NCBI RefSeq assembly: GCF_003984645.1
Contig: NZ_RWKI01000008.1
Coordinates: 211,042-275,041, forward strand
Origin: Variovorax sp. MHTC-1
GTDB taxonomy: Bacteria; Pseudomonadota; Gammaproteobacteria; Burkholderiales; Burkholderiaceae_C
Direction of reading: 5' to 3'
Length of the DNA: 64,000 bases
Shown here in pieces: positions 36,068 to 45,578 of this stretch (its first letter is position 1; each line of letters starts with the position of its first letter). The position numbers were made by a program, and so were the translations under genes. Under the pieces are notes generated by a model. It was not told the DNA's origin and did no database searches. It worked only from the letters and a program-made list of their open reading frames with translations.

Positions 36068-37093
36068 ATGAAGAAGCCCTTTCGCGCCCTCGGCGCCCTG
36101 GCCCTCGGCCTTTCCGCCATCGGCGCCTGCGCTCAGACCGTGGTCGGCGTGAGCTGGTCCAACTTCCAGGAGGAGCGCTGGAAGACCGACGAGGCGGCGA
36201 TCAAGGCGCAGCTGGAGAAGCTGGGCGCGAAGTACATCAGTGCCGATGCCGGCGGCTCGCCCGAGAAGCAGCTGGGCGACATCGAGGGCCTGATGTCCAA
36301 GGGCGCCAAGGCGCTGATCGTGCTCGCGATGGACAAGGACGCGATCCTGCCGGCCGTCAACAAGGCGACGCGGCAGAAGGTGCCCGTGGTGGCCTACGAC
36401 CGTCTGATCGAAACGCCCGGCGTCTTCTACATCACCTTCGACAACGTCGAGGTCGGCCGCATGCAGGCGCGTGCCGTCTACAAGGTCCAGCCCAAGGGCA
36501 ACTACGTGATGATCAAGGGCTCGCCCACCGACCCGAACGCCAACTTCCTGCGTGCCGGGCAGCAGGAGGTGATCGACGCCGCCGTGAAGAAGGGCGACAT
36601 CAAGATCGTCGGCGACGAATACACCGACGGCTGGAAGCCCGAAGTGGCGCAGAAGAACATGGAGCAGATCCTCACCAAGGTCGGCAACAAGGTCGATGCC
36701 GTGGTGGCGGCCAATGACGGCACGGCCGGCGGCGCGGTGGCGGCGCTCACGGCCAAGGGCATCCGAGGCATCCCGGTGTCGGGCCAGGACGCCGACTTCG
36801 CGGCGCTCAACCGCGTCGCGCTGGGCACCCAGACCGTGACGGTATGGAAGGACTCGCGCGAGCTCGGCCGCGAGGCCGCCTCGGCCGCGATCGCGCTGAC
36901 CCAGGGCAAGACGCCGGAGAAGGCGGCCACCTGGAGCGGCGGCGAGAAGAAGGTCGCGATCTCCTCGCGCCTGCTCACGCCGGTGCCGATCACGCGCGAC
37001 AACCTCGACGTGGTGGTCAAGGAAGGCTGGATCAAGAAGGCGGAGCTCTGCAAGGGCGTGACCGGCGACAAGGCTCCCGCCGCCTGCAAGTGA
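36068..37093 (+). CDS. xylF: D-xylose-type ABC transporter periplasmic binding protein
   Basis: Sugar-binding protein of 341 residues that matches XylF throughout: [76 protein letters not shown] and [20 protein letters not shown] signal peptide ends near GACAQ. The second ATG (36068) is chosen because GGAG lies eight bases before it. The permease and ATPase genes follow after a palindromic repeat. D-xylose is the likely ligand, though related pentoses or hexoses are possible. Confidence 0.9.
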   Translation: MKKPFRALGALALGLSAIGACAQTVVGVSWSNFQEERWKTDEAAIKAQLEKLGAKYISADAGGSPEKQLGDIEGLMSKGAKALIVLAMDKDAILPAVNKATRQKVPVVAYDRLIETPGVFYITFDNVEVGRMQARAVYKVQPKGNYVMIKGSPTDPNANFLRAGQQEVIDAAVKKGDIKIVGDEYTDGWKPEVAQKNMEQILTKVGNKVDAVVAANDGTAGGAVAALTAKGIRGIPVSGQDADFAALNRVALGTQTVTVWKDSRELGREAASAAIALTQGKTPEKAATWSGGEKKVAISSRLLTPVPITRDNLDVVVKEGWIKKAELCKGVTGDKAPAACK

Positions 37094-37121
37094 AGCGCTC
37101 TCGCGATCTTCGCGGGGGCCG

Positions 37122-37207
37122 CCGCGGAACCGGCTTTGCCGGGCCGCAGGGCGGCGCCCCCGGCGAGGGGGTTGGCGGCTACGCGCAGCGAGCAAGCCTG
37201 GGGGGGA
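37122..37207 (+). repeat. Dispersed palindromic repeat, family A, copy 3
   Basis: CCGCGGAACCGGCTTTGCCG, the hairpin GCCCCCGGCGAGGGGG-like core and GGCGGCTACGCGCAGCGAGC, then AAGCCTGGGGG. It lies within the transporter operon between the binding-protein and permease genes, ending five bases before the permease start, and may adjust the ratio of the two products. Confidence 0.8.
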
Positions 37208-37211
37208 GCCC

Positions 37212-38381
37212 ATGATTCGTCGCAGCGGCATCGATCTGCGCCTGCTCCTGATGAGCGTGCTGCTCGTGGTGATGGCAGTCGCCTTCCACGTGCTCTCGGG
37301 CGGCATCTTCCTCACGCCCGAGAACCTTTACAACATCGCGCAGCAGACCGCGGTGGTCGGCATCGTCTCGACCGTGATGGTGCTGGTCATCGTCGCGCGC
37401 CACATCGATCTCTCGGTCGGCTCGGTGATGGGCTTCGTCGGCGTGCTGGTCGCCTACCTGCAATACACCTCGGGCTGGTCCTGGCCGGCGGCCTGCCTCG
37501 CGGGGCTGGCGGTCGCGCTGCTGGTGTCGCTCTACCAGGGCGGGCTCACCGCGATGCTGGGCGTGCCTTCGTTCGTGGTCACGCTGGGTGGTCTCATGTC
37601 CTTCCGCGGCGCCGCCTTCCTGGTGGCCGACGGCAAGACGCAGCCGGTCAACGACGAGTTCTTCCAGCGACTGGGCGGCGGCTACGACGGCGGCATCGGC
37701 GCCACGGCCACCTGGGGGCTGGCCGCGCTCGTGGGCGTGGTGCTGTTCGCGCGCAAGCTGCAGCAGCGGCGCGCACGCCAGCGCCACGAGATGCCGGTCG
37801 AGCCGCTGTGGCTGGACCTGCTGCTCACGGCCGTGCCGGTGGCCGTGGTGTTCGCCTTCGCCGCGACGATGAACAGCTACCAGATCTCGTCGAAGACCGA
37901 GCCGCAGGGCATCCCGATCCCGGTGCTGATCTGGGCCGTGGTCGCGGTCGTGCTGTCCTTCATCGTGCACCGCACGCGCTTCGGGCGCTACGTGTTCGCG
38001 ATGGGCGGCAATCCGGATGCGGCCGCGCTGGTCGGCATCCCCGTCAAGCGCGTGACGATGCTGCTGTTCGCGCTGCTCGCGGTGCTGGTGACGGTGGCCT
38101 CGATCGTTTCCATCGCGCGGCTCAACGCCGGCACCAACTCGCTGGGCAGCGGCATGGAGCTCTACGTGATCGCGGCGGCGGTCATCGGCGGCGCCGCGCT
38201 TGCGGGCGGCAGCGGCTCGATCTTCGGCTCGGTGCTGGGCGCGCTGATCATGCAGTCGCTCGACAGCGGCATGCTGCTGCTGGACGTGCAGATCGGCAAG
38301 CGCATGGTGATCATCGGGCAGGTGCTGATCGTGGCGGTCGTCTTCGACGTGCTCTATCGCAAGTATTTCGGCGAGCGTTGA
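37212..38381 (+). CDS. xylH: Xylose-type sugar ABC transporter permease
   Basis: Membrane subunit of 389 residues with about ten hydrophobic segments, including [25 protein letters not shown], the conserved EAA-like/[11 protein letters not shown] segment and the C-terminal [20 protein letters not shown] typical of the RbsC/XylH family. A charged cytoplasmic insertion around residues 178-196 ([16 protein letters not shown]) is characteristic of XylH-type permeases. Its TGA overlaps the ATG of the ATPase gene. Confidence 0.9.
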   Translation: MIRRSGIDLRLLLMSVLLVVMAVAFHVLSGGIFLTPENLYNIAQQTAVVGIVSTVMVLVIVARHIDLSVGSVMGFVGVLVAYLQYTSGWSWPAACLAGLAVALLVSLYQGGLTAMLGVPSFVVTLGGLMSFRGAAFLVADGKTQPVNDEFFQRLGGGYDGGIGATATWGLAALVGVVLFARKLQQRRARQRHEMPVEPLWLDLLLTAVPVAVVFAFAATMNSYQISSKTEPQGIPIPVLIWAVVAVVLSFIVHRTRFGRYVFAMGGNPDAAALVGIPVKRVTMLLFALLAVLVTVASIVSIARLNAGTNSLGSGMELYVIAAAVIGGAALAGGSGSIFGSVLGALIMQSLDSGMLLLDVQIGKRMVIIGQVLIVAVVFDVLYRKYFGER

Positions 38382-39157
38382 TGGGCGCCGCGACACAACC
38401 CCTTGTCGAGCTGCGCGAGATCCGCAAGTCCTTCGGCGGCGTGAAGGCGGTGGACGGCGTCAGCGTCAACCTCTATGCCGGCGAGGTGGTCGCGCTGCTC
38501 GGCCACAACGGCGCCGGCAAGTCCACGCTGATGAAGATGCTGGCCGGCGCCTATCCGGTCGACTCGGGCGAAACGCTGATCGCGGGCGAGCAGGTCCACA
38601 TCCGCACGCCCTCCGAGGCCCAGGCCCAGGGCATCGAGACCATCTACCAAACGCTCGCGCTGGCCGACAACCTCGACTCGGTCTCCAACCTCTTCCTCGG
38701 CCGCGAGAAGCTCACGCCCTGGCGCACGCTGGACGACCACTTCATGGAAAACCAGGCGCGCAAGGTGTTCCAGCGCCTGAACAAGAACTTCACCAACATC
38801 CGCGTGCCGGTGCGGCGCCTATCGGGCGGCCAGCGGCAGGTGGTGGCGATCTCGCGGGCCCTGTACTTCAACGCCCGCATCCTGATCATGGACGAGCCCT
38901 GCGCCGCGCTCGGCCCCGAAGAGACCGCGATGGTCGGCAGGCTGGTGAAGCAGCTCAAGGCCGACGGGGTGGGCATCTTCCTGATCACCCACGACATGCC
39001 CGATGTGTTCGGCTTGAGCGACCGGCTGGCCGTGATGAAGAACGGCCGCCTGGTCGGCACCTACCGCACCGCCGACGTGACGGAGGACGAGGTGCTGGGA
39101 ATGATCATTGCGGGCAAGCGGCCCGAGGGCAAAGCGCAGGCCGAACACGCTGGATGA
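38381..39157 (+). CDS. Sugar ABC transporter ATPase, single-domain form
   Basis: A 258-residue ATPase with Walker [10 protein letters not shown] (41-49), signature LSGGQRQ, Walker [13 protein letters not shown] and the LITHDM switch histidine. XylG and RbsA proteins normally contain two fused nucleotide-binding domains of about 500 residues; this one has a single domain, as in FrcA, and no second domain or remnant follows. Two copies would have to form the dimer. The usual DEPTAALG is DEPCAALG here. The start overlaps the permease stop (TGATG). A tandem repeat array begins right after its stop. Confidence 0.9.
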   Translation: MGAATQPLVELREIRKSFGGVKAVDGVSVNLYAGEVVALLGHNGAGKSTLMKMLAGAYPVDSGETLIAGEQVHIRTPSEAQAQGIETIYQTLALADNLDSVSNLFLGREKLTPWRTLDDHFMENQARKVFQRLNKNFTNIRVPVRRLSGGQRQVVAISRALYFNARILIMDEPCAALGPEETAMVGRLVKQLKADGVGIFLITHDMPDVFGLSDRLAVMKNGRLVGTYRTADVTEDEVLGMIIAGKRPEGKAQAEHAG

Positions 39158-39160
39158 CCA

Positions 39161-39719
39161 CGTAGCGCGTACACGCAGTGCCGGAGCGCGGGGCGCCTCA
39201 GGCCGGCACCGGGCCGCCCCAAGGCGGCCTGAGGCCCCCTCGGGGGCAGCGAGTACACGCAGTGACGGAGCGTGGAGGCCAGACCAGGCCGGCGCCGGGC
39301 CGCCCCAAGGCGGCCTGAGGCCCCCTCGGGGGGGCAGCGAGTACACGCAGTGACGGAGTGTGGAGGCCAGACCAGGCCGGCGCCGGGCCGCCCCAAGGCG
39401 GCCTGAGGCCCCCTCGGGGGGGCAGCGAGTACACGCAGTGACGGAGCGTGGAGGCCAGACCAGGCCGGCGCCGGGCCGCCCCAAGGCGGCCTGAGGCCCC
39501 CTCGGGGGGCAGCGAGTACACGCAGTGACGGAGCGTGGGGGCAAGACCAGGCCGGCGCCGGGCCGCCCCAAGGCGGCCTGCGGCCCCCTCGGGGGGCAGC
39601 GAGTACACGCAGTGACGGAGCGTGGAGGCCAGACCAGGCCGGCGCTGGGCCGCCCCAAGGCGGCCTGAGGCCCCCTCGGGGGGCAGCGAGTACACGAAGT
39701 GACGGAGCGTGGGGGCCAG
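39161..39719. repeat. Tandem array of an 87-bp hairpin-rich repeat (six full units plus edges)
   Basis: The marker GTACACGCAGTGACGGAG recurs starting at 39169 (variant), 39253, 39341, 39429, 39516, 39603 and 39690, giving periods of 84, 88, 88, 87, 87 and 87 bp. Each unit holds two hairpins: GGCCGCC-CCAA-GGCGGCC and GGCCCCCTCGGGGGG. The units are nearly identical, so the array is recent. It fills the gap between two convergent genes; diverged single copies lie at 22554-22595 and 59637-59683. Long open frames across it are artefacts of the 87 (29 x 3) period. Confidence 0.92.
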
Positions 39720-39720
39720 T

Positions 39721-40695
39721 TCAGTCGGCGTAGACGCCGGCAGCCTTGATGATCGGGCCCCACTTGGCGATCTCGGCGGCGACGAACTTCTTGTGCTCGG
39801 CCGGCTCGATGCGCTTGTCGGCCATGACGACGGCGCCCAGGCCTTCCTGCTTCTTGATGAAGTTAGGATCTTTCAGCGCCACCTTGAGGGCGTCGTTGAC
39901 CTTCTTGACCACTGCCGCGGGCGTGCCCTTCGGCGCGTAGAGCCCGTGCCAGATCGTGACCTCGAAGTCCTTGAGGCCCGACTCGGCCAGCGTGGGCAAA
40001 TCCTTCAGGGCGGGGGTGGTCAGCCGCTTCGTTGTGGTTACCGCGTAGGCCTTGACCTTCTTGGCCTCGATCTGCGTGGTCGTGTTGGTGGTCTGGTCGC
40101 ACAGCAGGTCGATCTGCCCTCCCAGCAGGTCGGCGATGGCCGGCGCAGTGCCCTTGTAGGGAACCGGCGTCATTTCCACCTTGACCGCGCTCTGAAACAG
40201 CAGGCCGCACAGGTGCGATGCAGCGCCCAGGCCGGCATTGCCGAGGTTGACCTTGCCTTTGTTCTGACTGATCCAGGCAGTCAGTTCCTTGTAGTTGTTG
40301 GCCGGCAGCGTCGGCTTGCCGATCAGCGTCATCGGCACGTCATTGACCATGCCCAGGTACTCGAAATCGTTCTCGACGTTGAACGGCAGCTTCCGGTAGA
40401 GCGCCGGCATGGTGGACATGCCGATGTGGTTGAGCAGCAGGGTGTGGCCGTCCGGCGCAGCGCGGGCGACCTTGGCGGTACCGATCGAACTGCCGGCCCC
40501 GGCCGTGTTGTCGACCACGATGGTGGCGCCCAAGGGCTTTTGAAGCGCTTCTGCGAGATCGCGCGCAACGCGGTCGGTCGGGCCGCCAGCGGAGAAAGGC
40601 ACGACGATCGTGATCGGCTTGCTGCCCGGGAAATCCTGGGCGTAGGCGCCTACGGCAGCGGTGGCAATGGCCGTGAAGGCGAGCAGTTTTTTCAT
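39721..40695 (-). CDS. Bug/TctC-family periplasmic solute-binding protein
   Basis: 324-residue receptor with a signal peptide (MKKLLAFTAIATAAVGAYAQ) and family features KPITIVVPFSAGGPTDRVARDL, VDNTAGAGSSIGTAKVARA and NLGNAGLGAASHLCGLLF. It differs clearly from the receptor at 26810-27826, so the ligands probably differ. No TctA/TctB membrane genes are nearby. It is divergent from gabD with a 160-bp gap, which may indicate a shared substrate such as succinate semialdehyde precursors; this is only inference. Its 3' end touches the repeat array. Confidence 0.9.
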   Translation of the reverse strand: MKKLLAFTAIATAAVGAYAQDFPGSKPITIVVPFSAGGPTDRVARDLAEALQKPLGATIVVDNTAGAGSSIGTAKVARAAPDGHTLLLNHIGMSTMPALYRKLPFNVENDFEYLGMVNDVPMTLIGKPTLPANNYKELTAWISQNKGKVNLGNAGLGAASHLCGLLFQSAVKVEMTPVPYKGTAPAIADLLGGQIDLLCDQTTNTTTQIEAKKVKAYAVTTTKRLTTPALKDLPTLAESGLKDFEVTIWHGLYAPKGTPAAVVKKVNDALKVALKDPNFIKKQEGLGAVVMADKRIEPAEHKKFVAAEIAKWGPIIKAAGVYAD

Positions 40696-40759
40696 GGTCT
40701 CTCCGTGTTCAATCCGAGTTCAAGGGCCGCGATCTTATCGGGTGCGGATGGCCGGACGA

Positions 40760-40786
40760 ATACCGGATTGCCCTTAAGGGATACCG
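40760..40786. promoter_or_regulatory. Direct repeat flanking a palindrome before gabD
   Basis: ATACCG at 40760-40765 and 40781-40786, 21 bp apart (two helical turns), with the perfect palindrome CCCTTAAGGG (40771-40780) between them. It lies in the 160-bp divergent region between the receptor gene and gabD and looks like an operator; the regulator is not in the window. Confidence 0.35.
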
Positions 40787-40855
40787 CCGTCCACGTGTTT
40801 GCGGGCAGCCGCCGTGGTTATCGTGGCCCCTGGAACCCAAACAAGGAGCGCAGGC

Positions 40856-42316
40856 ATGCTGAAACTGAAGGATCCGGCCCTGCTGCGCGAGCAGGTTTTC
40901 GTCGCCGGCGAGTGGGCCGACGCGGACAGCCGCGAAACGATTCCCGTCACCAATCCCGCCAACGGCGAGCAGATCGGCACCGTGCCGAAGTGCGGCACCG
41001 CCGAAACCGTGCGCGCCATCGCCGCCGCGGAAACGGCCCAGGGCAACTGGGCCCGGCGCCCGGCCAAGGAGCGCTCGGCCATCCTGCGCAAGCTCAACGA
41101 CCTGATGCTGGCCAACGTCGACGACCTTGCGCTCATCATGACCACCGAGCAGGGCAAGCCGCTGGCCGAGAGCAAGGGCGAGATCGCCTACGCGGCCTCC
41201 TTCATCGAATGGTTCGCCGAGGAGGCGCGCCGTGTCTACGGCGACACGATCCCGGCCCCGCAGGCCGATCGCCGCATCCTCGCGTTGAAGCAACCGGTGG
41301 GCGTGACGGCCGCCATCACGCCCTGGAACTTCCCCACCGCCATGCTCACGCGCAAGGCCGGCCCGGCGCTGGCCGCCGGCTGCTCGATGGTGGTCAAGCC
41401 GGCGACGCAGACGCCGTTCTCGGCGCTGGCCTTCGCCGAGCTCGCCGACCGCGCCGGCCTGCCCAAGGGATTGCTCTCGGTGCTCACCGGTTCGGCCTCC
41501 GAGATCGGCGGCGAGATGACCCGCAGCCCGATCGTGCGCAAGCTCACCTTCACCGGCTCCACCGAGGTCGGCCGCACGCTGATGAAGCAGTCGGCCGACA
41601 CCATCAAGAAGCTCTCGCTCGAGCTCGGCGGCAACGCGCCCTTCATCGTGTTCGACGATGCCGATCTCGATGCGGCGGTCGAAGGCGCGATGGTCTCCAA
41701 GTACCGCAACACCGGCCAGACCTGCGTCTGCGCCAACCGCATCTACGTGCAGCGCGGCGTGCTGGAGACCTTTACTCAGAAGCTGGTGGCCAAGGTCGAT
41801 GCGCTGAAGGTGGGCGAGGGCACCGAGCCCGGCGTGACCCAGGGCCCGCTGATCGACGGCAAGGCGGTGGCCAAGATCGAGGAGCACGTGGCCGATGCGG
41901 TGAAGAAGGGCGGCAAGGTCCTGGCCGGCGGAAAGCGTCACGCACTCGGCGGCAACTTCTATCAGCCCACCGTGATCGGCGGCGCGGCGGCCGGGATGCT
42001 GGTGGCGCACGAAGAGAGCTTCGGTCCGCTGGCGCCGATCTTCGCCTTCGACACCGAGGCCGATGCGATCGCGGCGGCCAACGACACCGAATTCGGCCTG
42101 GCCGCGTACTTCTACAGCCGCGACATCGGCCGCATCATGCGCGTGGCCGAGCAGCTGGAGGCCGGCATCGTGGGCGTGAACACCGGCCTGATCTCCACCG
42201 CCGAGGCGCCATTCGGCGGCGTCAAGCAGTCGGGCTTGGGGCGCGAAGGCTCGAAGTACGGGCTCGACGAGTTCCTCGAGATCAAGTACGTGTGCCTCGC
42301 CGGGCTGGACAAATGA
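40856..42316 (+). CDS. gabD: NADP-type succinate-semialdehyde dehydrogenase
   Basis: Aldehyde dehydrogenase of 486 residues that oxidises succinate semialdehyde to succinate. Catalytic Glu256 is in LELGGNAPF and catalytic Cys290 in GQTCVCANR, with the extra Cys292 that forms a redox-sensitive disulfide in bacterial GabD. The segments ITPWNFPTAMLTRKAGPALA and VGVNTGLISTAEAPFGGVKQSG are GabD-like. The ATG at 40856 has AAGGAGCG upstream. GABA transaminase is not adjacent; 4-hydroxybutyrate or aromatic routes could also feed it. Confidence 0.92.
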   Translation: MLKLKDPALLREQVFVAGEWADADSRETIPVTNPANGEQIGTVPKCGTAETVRAIAAAETAQGNWARRPAKERSAILRKLNDLMLANVDDLALIMTTEQGKPLAESKGEIAYAASFIEWFAEEARRVYGDTIPAPQADRRILALKQPVGVTAAITPWNFPTAMLTRKAGPALAAGCSMVVKPATQTPFSALAFAELADRAGLPKGLLSVLTGSASEIGGEMTRSPIVRKLTFTGSTEVGRTLMKQSADTIKKLSLELGGNAPFIVFDDADLDAAVEGAMVSKYRNTGQTCVCANRIYVQRGVLETFTQKLVAKVDALKVGEGTEPGVTQGPLIDGKAVAKIEEHVADAVKKGGKVLAGGKRHALGGNFYQPTVIGGAAAGMLVAHEESFGPLAPIFAFDTEADAIAAANDTEFGLAAYFYSRDIGRIMRVAEQLEAGIVGVNTGLISTAEAPFGGVKQSGLGREGSKYGLDEFLEIKYVCLAGLDK

Positions 42317-42319
42317 GCG

Positions 42320-43246
42320 TCAGCCGGCGGCGCGCCCTTCGCTGTGAAGCGACAGGATGTCGAAGATCGCGCGGTTGCACGGCGTGGCGATGCCGAAGCG
42401 CGCGCCGCGCGCCACCACGTCGCCGCTGAGCCATGCGACCTCGAGCCGGTTACCGCGCTCGAGGTCCTTGTGCATCGACGAGGTCATCGTGGCCGGCAGC
42501 TGGTCAGCGAAGGCCATCCGGTCTTTCGCATAGTCGGCCGCGATCGGCACGCCCTCGGCACGGGCGACCCGCACCACTTCGTCGATCACGTCGTGCAGGA
42601 AGGCGCGCGAACGCGCGTTGCCGCGGATCGCGCCAACCGGGACGCGCGCCAGGCTGGTGGTGCCCGAGAGGCCGACCAGGAAGACGAACTTCTCCCAGAT
42701 GCTCTGCTGGATTCGCTCGCTGATCTCGACGTCGATGCCCGCTTCGACGCAGGCGTCGCGAAAGCGACCGACGCGCGGCGAGACCGTGCCGTCGTACTCG
42801 CCGAACACCAGCTTCTGCAAGGCGCCCGTGTGCCGGATCACGCCCGGCTCGGCAATCGTCGCCGCGATGTAGCAGACACCGCCGATCACGTGTTCCGCGC
42901 CCAGCACCTGGCGCAGGATGTCGTCCTTCACCACGCTGTTCTGGAACGACACGACCGCGGTCTCGGCGCCGATCAGCGGCTTGAGGGCTTCGGCCGCCGA
43001 GACCGTATCCCACAGCTTGACGCCGAAGAGCACGATGTCCGCGCCGTCGATGTCCACCGGCGTGTCCGTCGCCATGACCTTCGGCAGATGCAGGTCGCCG
43101 TGCGGACTCTCCACGCGCAGACCGCGCTCGCGCAGGGCCGCGAGCTGCTGTCCGCGCGCGACGAAAGTGACCTCGTGCCCGGCATGCGCCAGGCGCGCAC
43201 CGAAGTAGCCGCCGACGCCGCCGGTTCCCATGACGGTGATGCGCAT
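42320..43246 (-). CDS. 2-dehydropantoate 2-reductase family (PanE/ApbA) protein
   Basis: A 308-residue NADPH-dependent reductase. The Rossmann motif MRITVMGTGGVGGYFGARLA is at the very N-terminus, the conserved KLWDTVSAAEAL and NSVVKDDIL follow, and the C-terminal helical domain has the typical SSMHKDLERGNRLEVAWLSG with catalytic Lys and Asn. Comamonadaceae carry many paralogues of this family, so a role in pantothenate synthesis is not assured; the more general call is safer. The frame extends far upstream, but the Rossmann motif fixes the start at 43246. It converges with gabD, three bases apart. Confidence 0.88.
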   Translation of the reverse strand: MRITVMGTGGVGGYFGARLAHAGHEVTFVARGQQLAALRERGLRVESPHGDLHLPKVMATDTPVDIDGADIVLFGVKLWDTVSAAEALKPLIGAETAVVSFQNSVVKDDILRQVLGAEHVIGGVCYIAATIAEPGVIRHTGALQKLVFGEYDGTVSPRVGRFRDACVEAGIDVEISERIQQSIWEKFVFLVGLSGTTSLARVPVGAIRGNARSRAFLHDVIDEVVRVARAEGVPIAADYAKDRMAFADQLPATMTSSMHKDLERGNRLEVAWLSGDVVARGARFGIATPCNRAIFDILSLHSEGRAAG

Positions 43247-43358
43247 GAAATCTCCTCTTCGATTGGCAGTGCGGGCAATGATGCACGCGAACCGGACCGC
43301 GCCATACGCCCTTCGCGCTAGACCGTATTGCGAATAGGCGCTCCCCAGGGCCGCTCCT

Positions 43359-43376
43359 AGACTCCGCGACGAGTCT
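43359..43376. promoter_or_regulatory. Dyad before the CHAT-TpsB-TpsA operon
   Basis: AGACTC-CGCGAC-GAGTCT, a perfect 18-bp inverted repeat about 70 bp before the first gene, in the 199-bp divergent gap with the PanE-like gene. It could be an operator or a leader hairpin. Confidence 0.35.
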
Positions 43377-43445
43377 GAGAGGGCCCGCACTTCCGCGGCG
43401 TCGCGGTCCGCGCAAACGGGCCCACAGACTGCGCACGGGGGTCGA

Positions 43446-45578
43446 ATGCAAGGTTTTTCGAGGTTCGTGTGGGCGCACTCTGCGCGCAAGTGGATCGCAG
43501 GCGCTTTCGGACTCGGGGCGCTGGTCGGATGCCAGTGGGCCATGGCGCAGGCACCCGATGCCGAGGCCGCCGCGAGCAAGCAGGAACAGGCGCGGCTCGC
43601 CGACACCGACACGCTGCTCGCGCTCACCAACGACGGCGCGGTGCTCTATGCGCAGGACAGCCCCAAGCTCTCGGGCTATCAATACTGCAGCCAGGCGGTC
43701 GCGCTGGCCGAAGCCGGCGAGTTCCGGCAGAGCGTGCGCGCCGCGAGCAAGGCGCTGCACCTGGCCAACGCCACGCGCGACCCGAACCTGCTCGCGATGG
43801 CGAACCGCGATCTCGCGATCGTCTACAGCTACTCGGGCCAGCTCGAGAAGGCCGTGGAGTTCGCGCGCGAGGCGCTCAAGCATCCGGCGCGCGATCCCAA
43901 GCTGGTCGTCGGGCCGGTGCACAAGGTCATCGGCGACGTGCAGACGCGCCGCGGCGACTACGCCGGCGCGGTGCAGAGCTACGACACCGCGCTCGCCAAC
44001 AGCTCGCGGCGCTATGCGCCGCTGGTGCAATCGTCACTCGTCAATGCGCTGATCGAATCGGGCGATGCGGCGCGCGCGCGCCAGCTGCTGGGCACGCTGC
44101 CGCCGCCGCGCGAGGCGCCGCTGGCCGCGCAGCTCGACCGCACGCGCGCGCGGCTGCTCCTGGCCGAGAACAAGCCGGCCGAGGCGCGCGACCTGTACCT
44201 GCAGCTGACCACCCGTTCGGTCGGCACCGACAGCGGCTATTACCAGCTCTGGGCCTGGGACGGCGTGGCGCGCAGCGAGCTCGCGCTGGGGCAGAAGCAG
44301 GCCGCAGCCGAGGCCGTGGGCCGCGCGCTCGGCGGCGTCGATGCGGTGCGCGCGAAGTTCCGCAGCGAAGAATTCAAGATGGGCTTGTTCTCCGACCTGC
44401 AGGCGGTGTTCGAGCGCGGAGTCGGCCTCTACAGCGATGTCGGCGATGCGCGCCAGGCCTTCGAGCTCAGCGAGCGCAGCCGCTCGCGCGCGCTGCTCGA
44501 CGCGGTGCGCGGCCGCGCGCGCGTGAGCAGCGAGGCGGCCGCGACCGTCGACCTCGCGACCCTGCAGCGCACGCTGGCGCCCGACGAGCGCGTGCTGCAG
44601 TTCCATGCGCTGCCCGACCGACTGCAGACCTGGGTGGTCGGCCCCTCGGGCATCGAGGCGAAGAGCATCGCGATCAAGCGCGACGACCTGATCGAGCTGG
44701 TCGAGACCTTCCGCAATTCGGTGGTGCGCGGCCGGCGCGCCGCCATCGCCAATGCCGACAAGCTGGGCGCTGCGCTGCTCGGCCCGCTGGCGTTGAAGCC
44801 GGGCGAGCGCCTGGTCATCGTGCCGCACGGGCCCTTGCACTACCTGCCCTTCCAGGCGCTGCGCCTGAACGGGCGCTACCTGATCGAGACGAATCCGGTC
44901 TCGGTCGCGCCCTCGATGAGCATCGCGGTGCAGCTCGCGCAGCGCTCGCCGCGCGTCGACGCCGCGCTTGTCGCCTTCGGCAATCCGCGCATCGAAGACA
45001 AGTACGACCTGCCCGGCGCCGAGGTCGAGGTCAAGCAGCTGGCGCAGCTCTTCCCGCGCAACAACGTCTACATGGGCGCCGCCGCCACCAAGACGCAGTT
45101 TCGCGACGTGGCCGCGCGCGCGCCGCTGATGCACGTGGCGGCCCATGCCGAAGCCGACCAGATCGATCCGCTCTATTCGCGCATCCTGCTGGCCAACGAA
45201 GACGGCAAGCAGAACTTCCTTGAAGCGCACGAGATCCTCGGCCTGCCGATGCAGGGCACTGCGCTGGTCACGCTGTCGGCCTGCGAGTCGGGCCTGGGCC
45301 GCATCGCCCAGGGCGACGAGGTGCTGGGCTTCACGCGCTCCTTTCTCTCCGCAGGCACCTCGAGCCTGATCTCCTCGCTGTGGCCGGTGGCCGACGACGC
45401 CACCGCCATCCTCATGAGCACGCTCTATGCCGAACTGGCCAAGGGCCGTGACATCCAGCAGGCCATGCAGGCCGGGCAGCTGGCCGTATTGAAGGAACCC
45501 CGCATGTCGCATCCGTTCTTCTGGGCCCCGTTCAACCTGATCGGCAACTGGCGGTTGAAGGTGGGGAGCCCGGCATGA
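43446..45578 (+). CDS. TPR protein with C-terminal CHAT (caspase-like) protease domain
   Basis: 710 residues. The N-terminus has a signal sequence with a lipobox-like LVGC (Cys29) and also an ordinary signal peptidase site near AMAQA, so it is exported, possibly as a lipoprotein. Residues of about 70-330 form helical TPR-like repeats (AEAGEFRQSVRAASKALHL, GQLEKAVEFAREALK, RGDYAGAVQSYDTALA). The CHAT domain occupies about 400-705, with the caspase dyad His567 in LMHVAAHAEAD and Cys613 in LSACESGLG, so it should be catalytically competent. Its stop overlaps the tpsB start (ATGA). CHAT proteins beside two-partner secretion genes suggest processing or quality control of the exoprotein, which is inferred. 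Confidence 0.88.
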   Translation: MQGFSRFVWAHSARKWIAGAFGLGALVGCQWAMAQAPDAEAAASKQEQARLADTDTLLALTNDGAVLYAQDSPKLSGYQYCSQAVALAEAGEFRQSVRAASKALHLANATRDPNLLAMANRDLAIVYSYSGQLEKAVEFAREALKHPARDPKLVVGPVHKVIGDVQTRRGDYAGAVQSYDTALANSSRRYAPLVQSSLVNALIESGDAARARQLLGTLPPPREAPLAAQLDRTRARLLLAENKPAEARDLYLQLTTRSVGTDSGYYQLWAWDGVARSELALGQKQAAAEAVGRALGGVDAVRAKFRSEEFKMGLFSDLQAVFERGVGLYSDVGDARQAFELSERSRSRALLDAVRGRARVSSEAAATVDLATLQRTLAPDERVLQFHALPDRLQTWVVGPSGIEAKSIAIKRDDLIELVETFRNSVVRGRRAAIANADKLGAALLGPLALKPGERLVIVPHGPLHYLPFQALRLNGRYLIETNPVSVAPSMSIAVQLAQRSPRVDAALVAFGNPRIEDKYDLPGAEVEVKQLAQLFPRNNVYMGAAATKTQFRDVAARAPLMHVAAHAEADQIDPLYSRILLANEDGKQNFLEAHEILGLPMQGTALVTLSACESGLGRIAQGDEVLGFTRSFLSAGTSSLISSLWPVADDATAILMSTLYAELAKGRDIQQAMQAGQLAVLKEPRMSHPFFWAPFNLIGNWRLKVGSPA

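Noticed and set aside
39161..39719. CRISPR array
   Set aside because: Repeats are 87 bp and contiguous, without unique spacers, and no cas genes are present.
39198..39763. Apparent repetitive protein (PWGGPAPAWSGL-like repeats) on the minus strand of the array
   Set aside because: It arises because the 87-bp repeat is 29 codons long. There is no start context and the DNA repeat is found elsewhere in non-coding positions.
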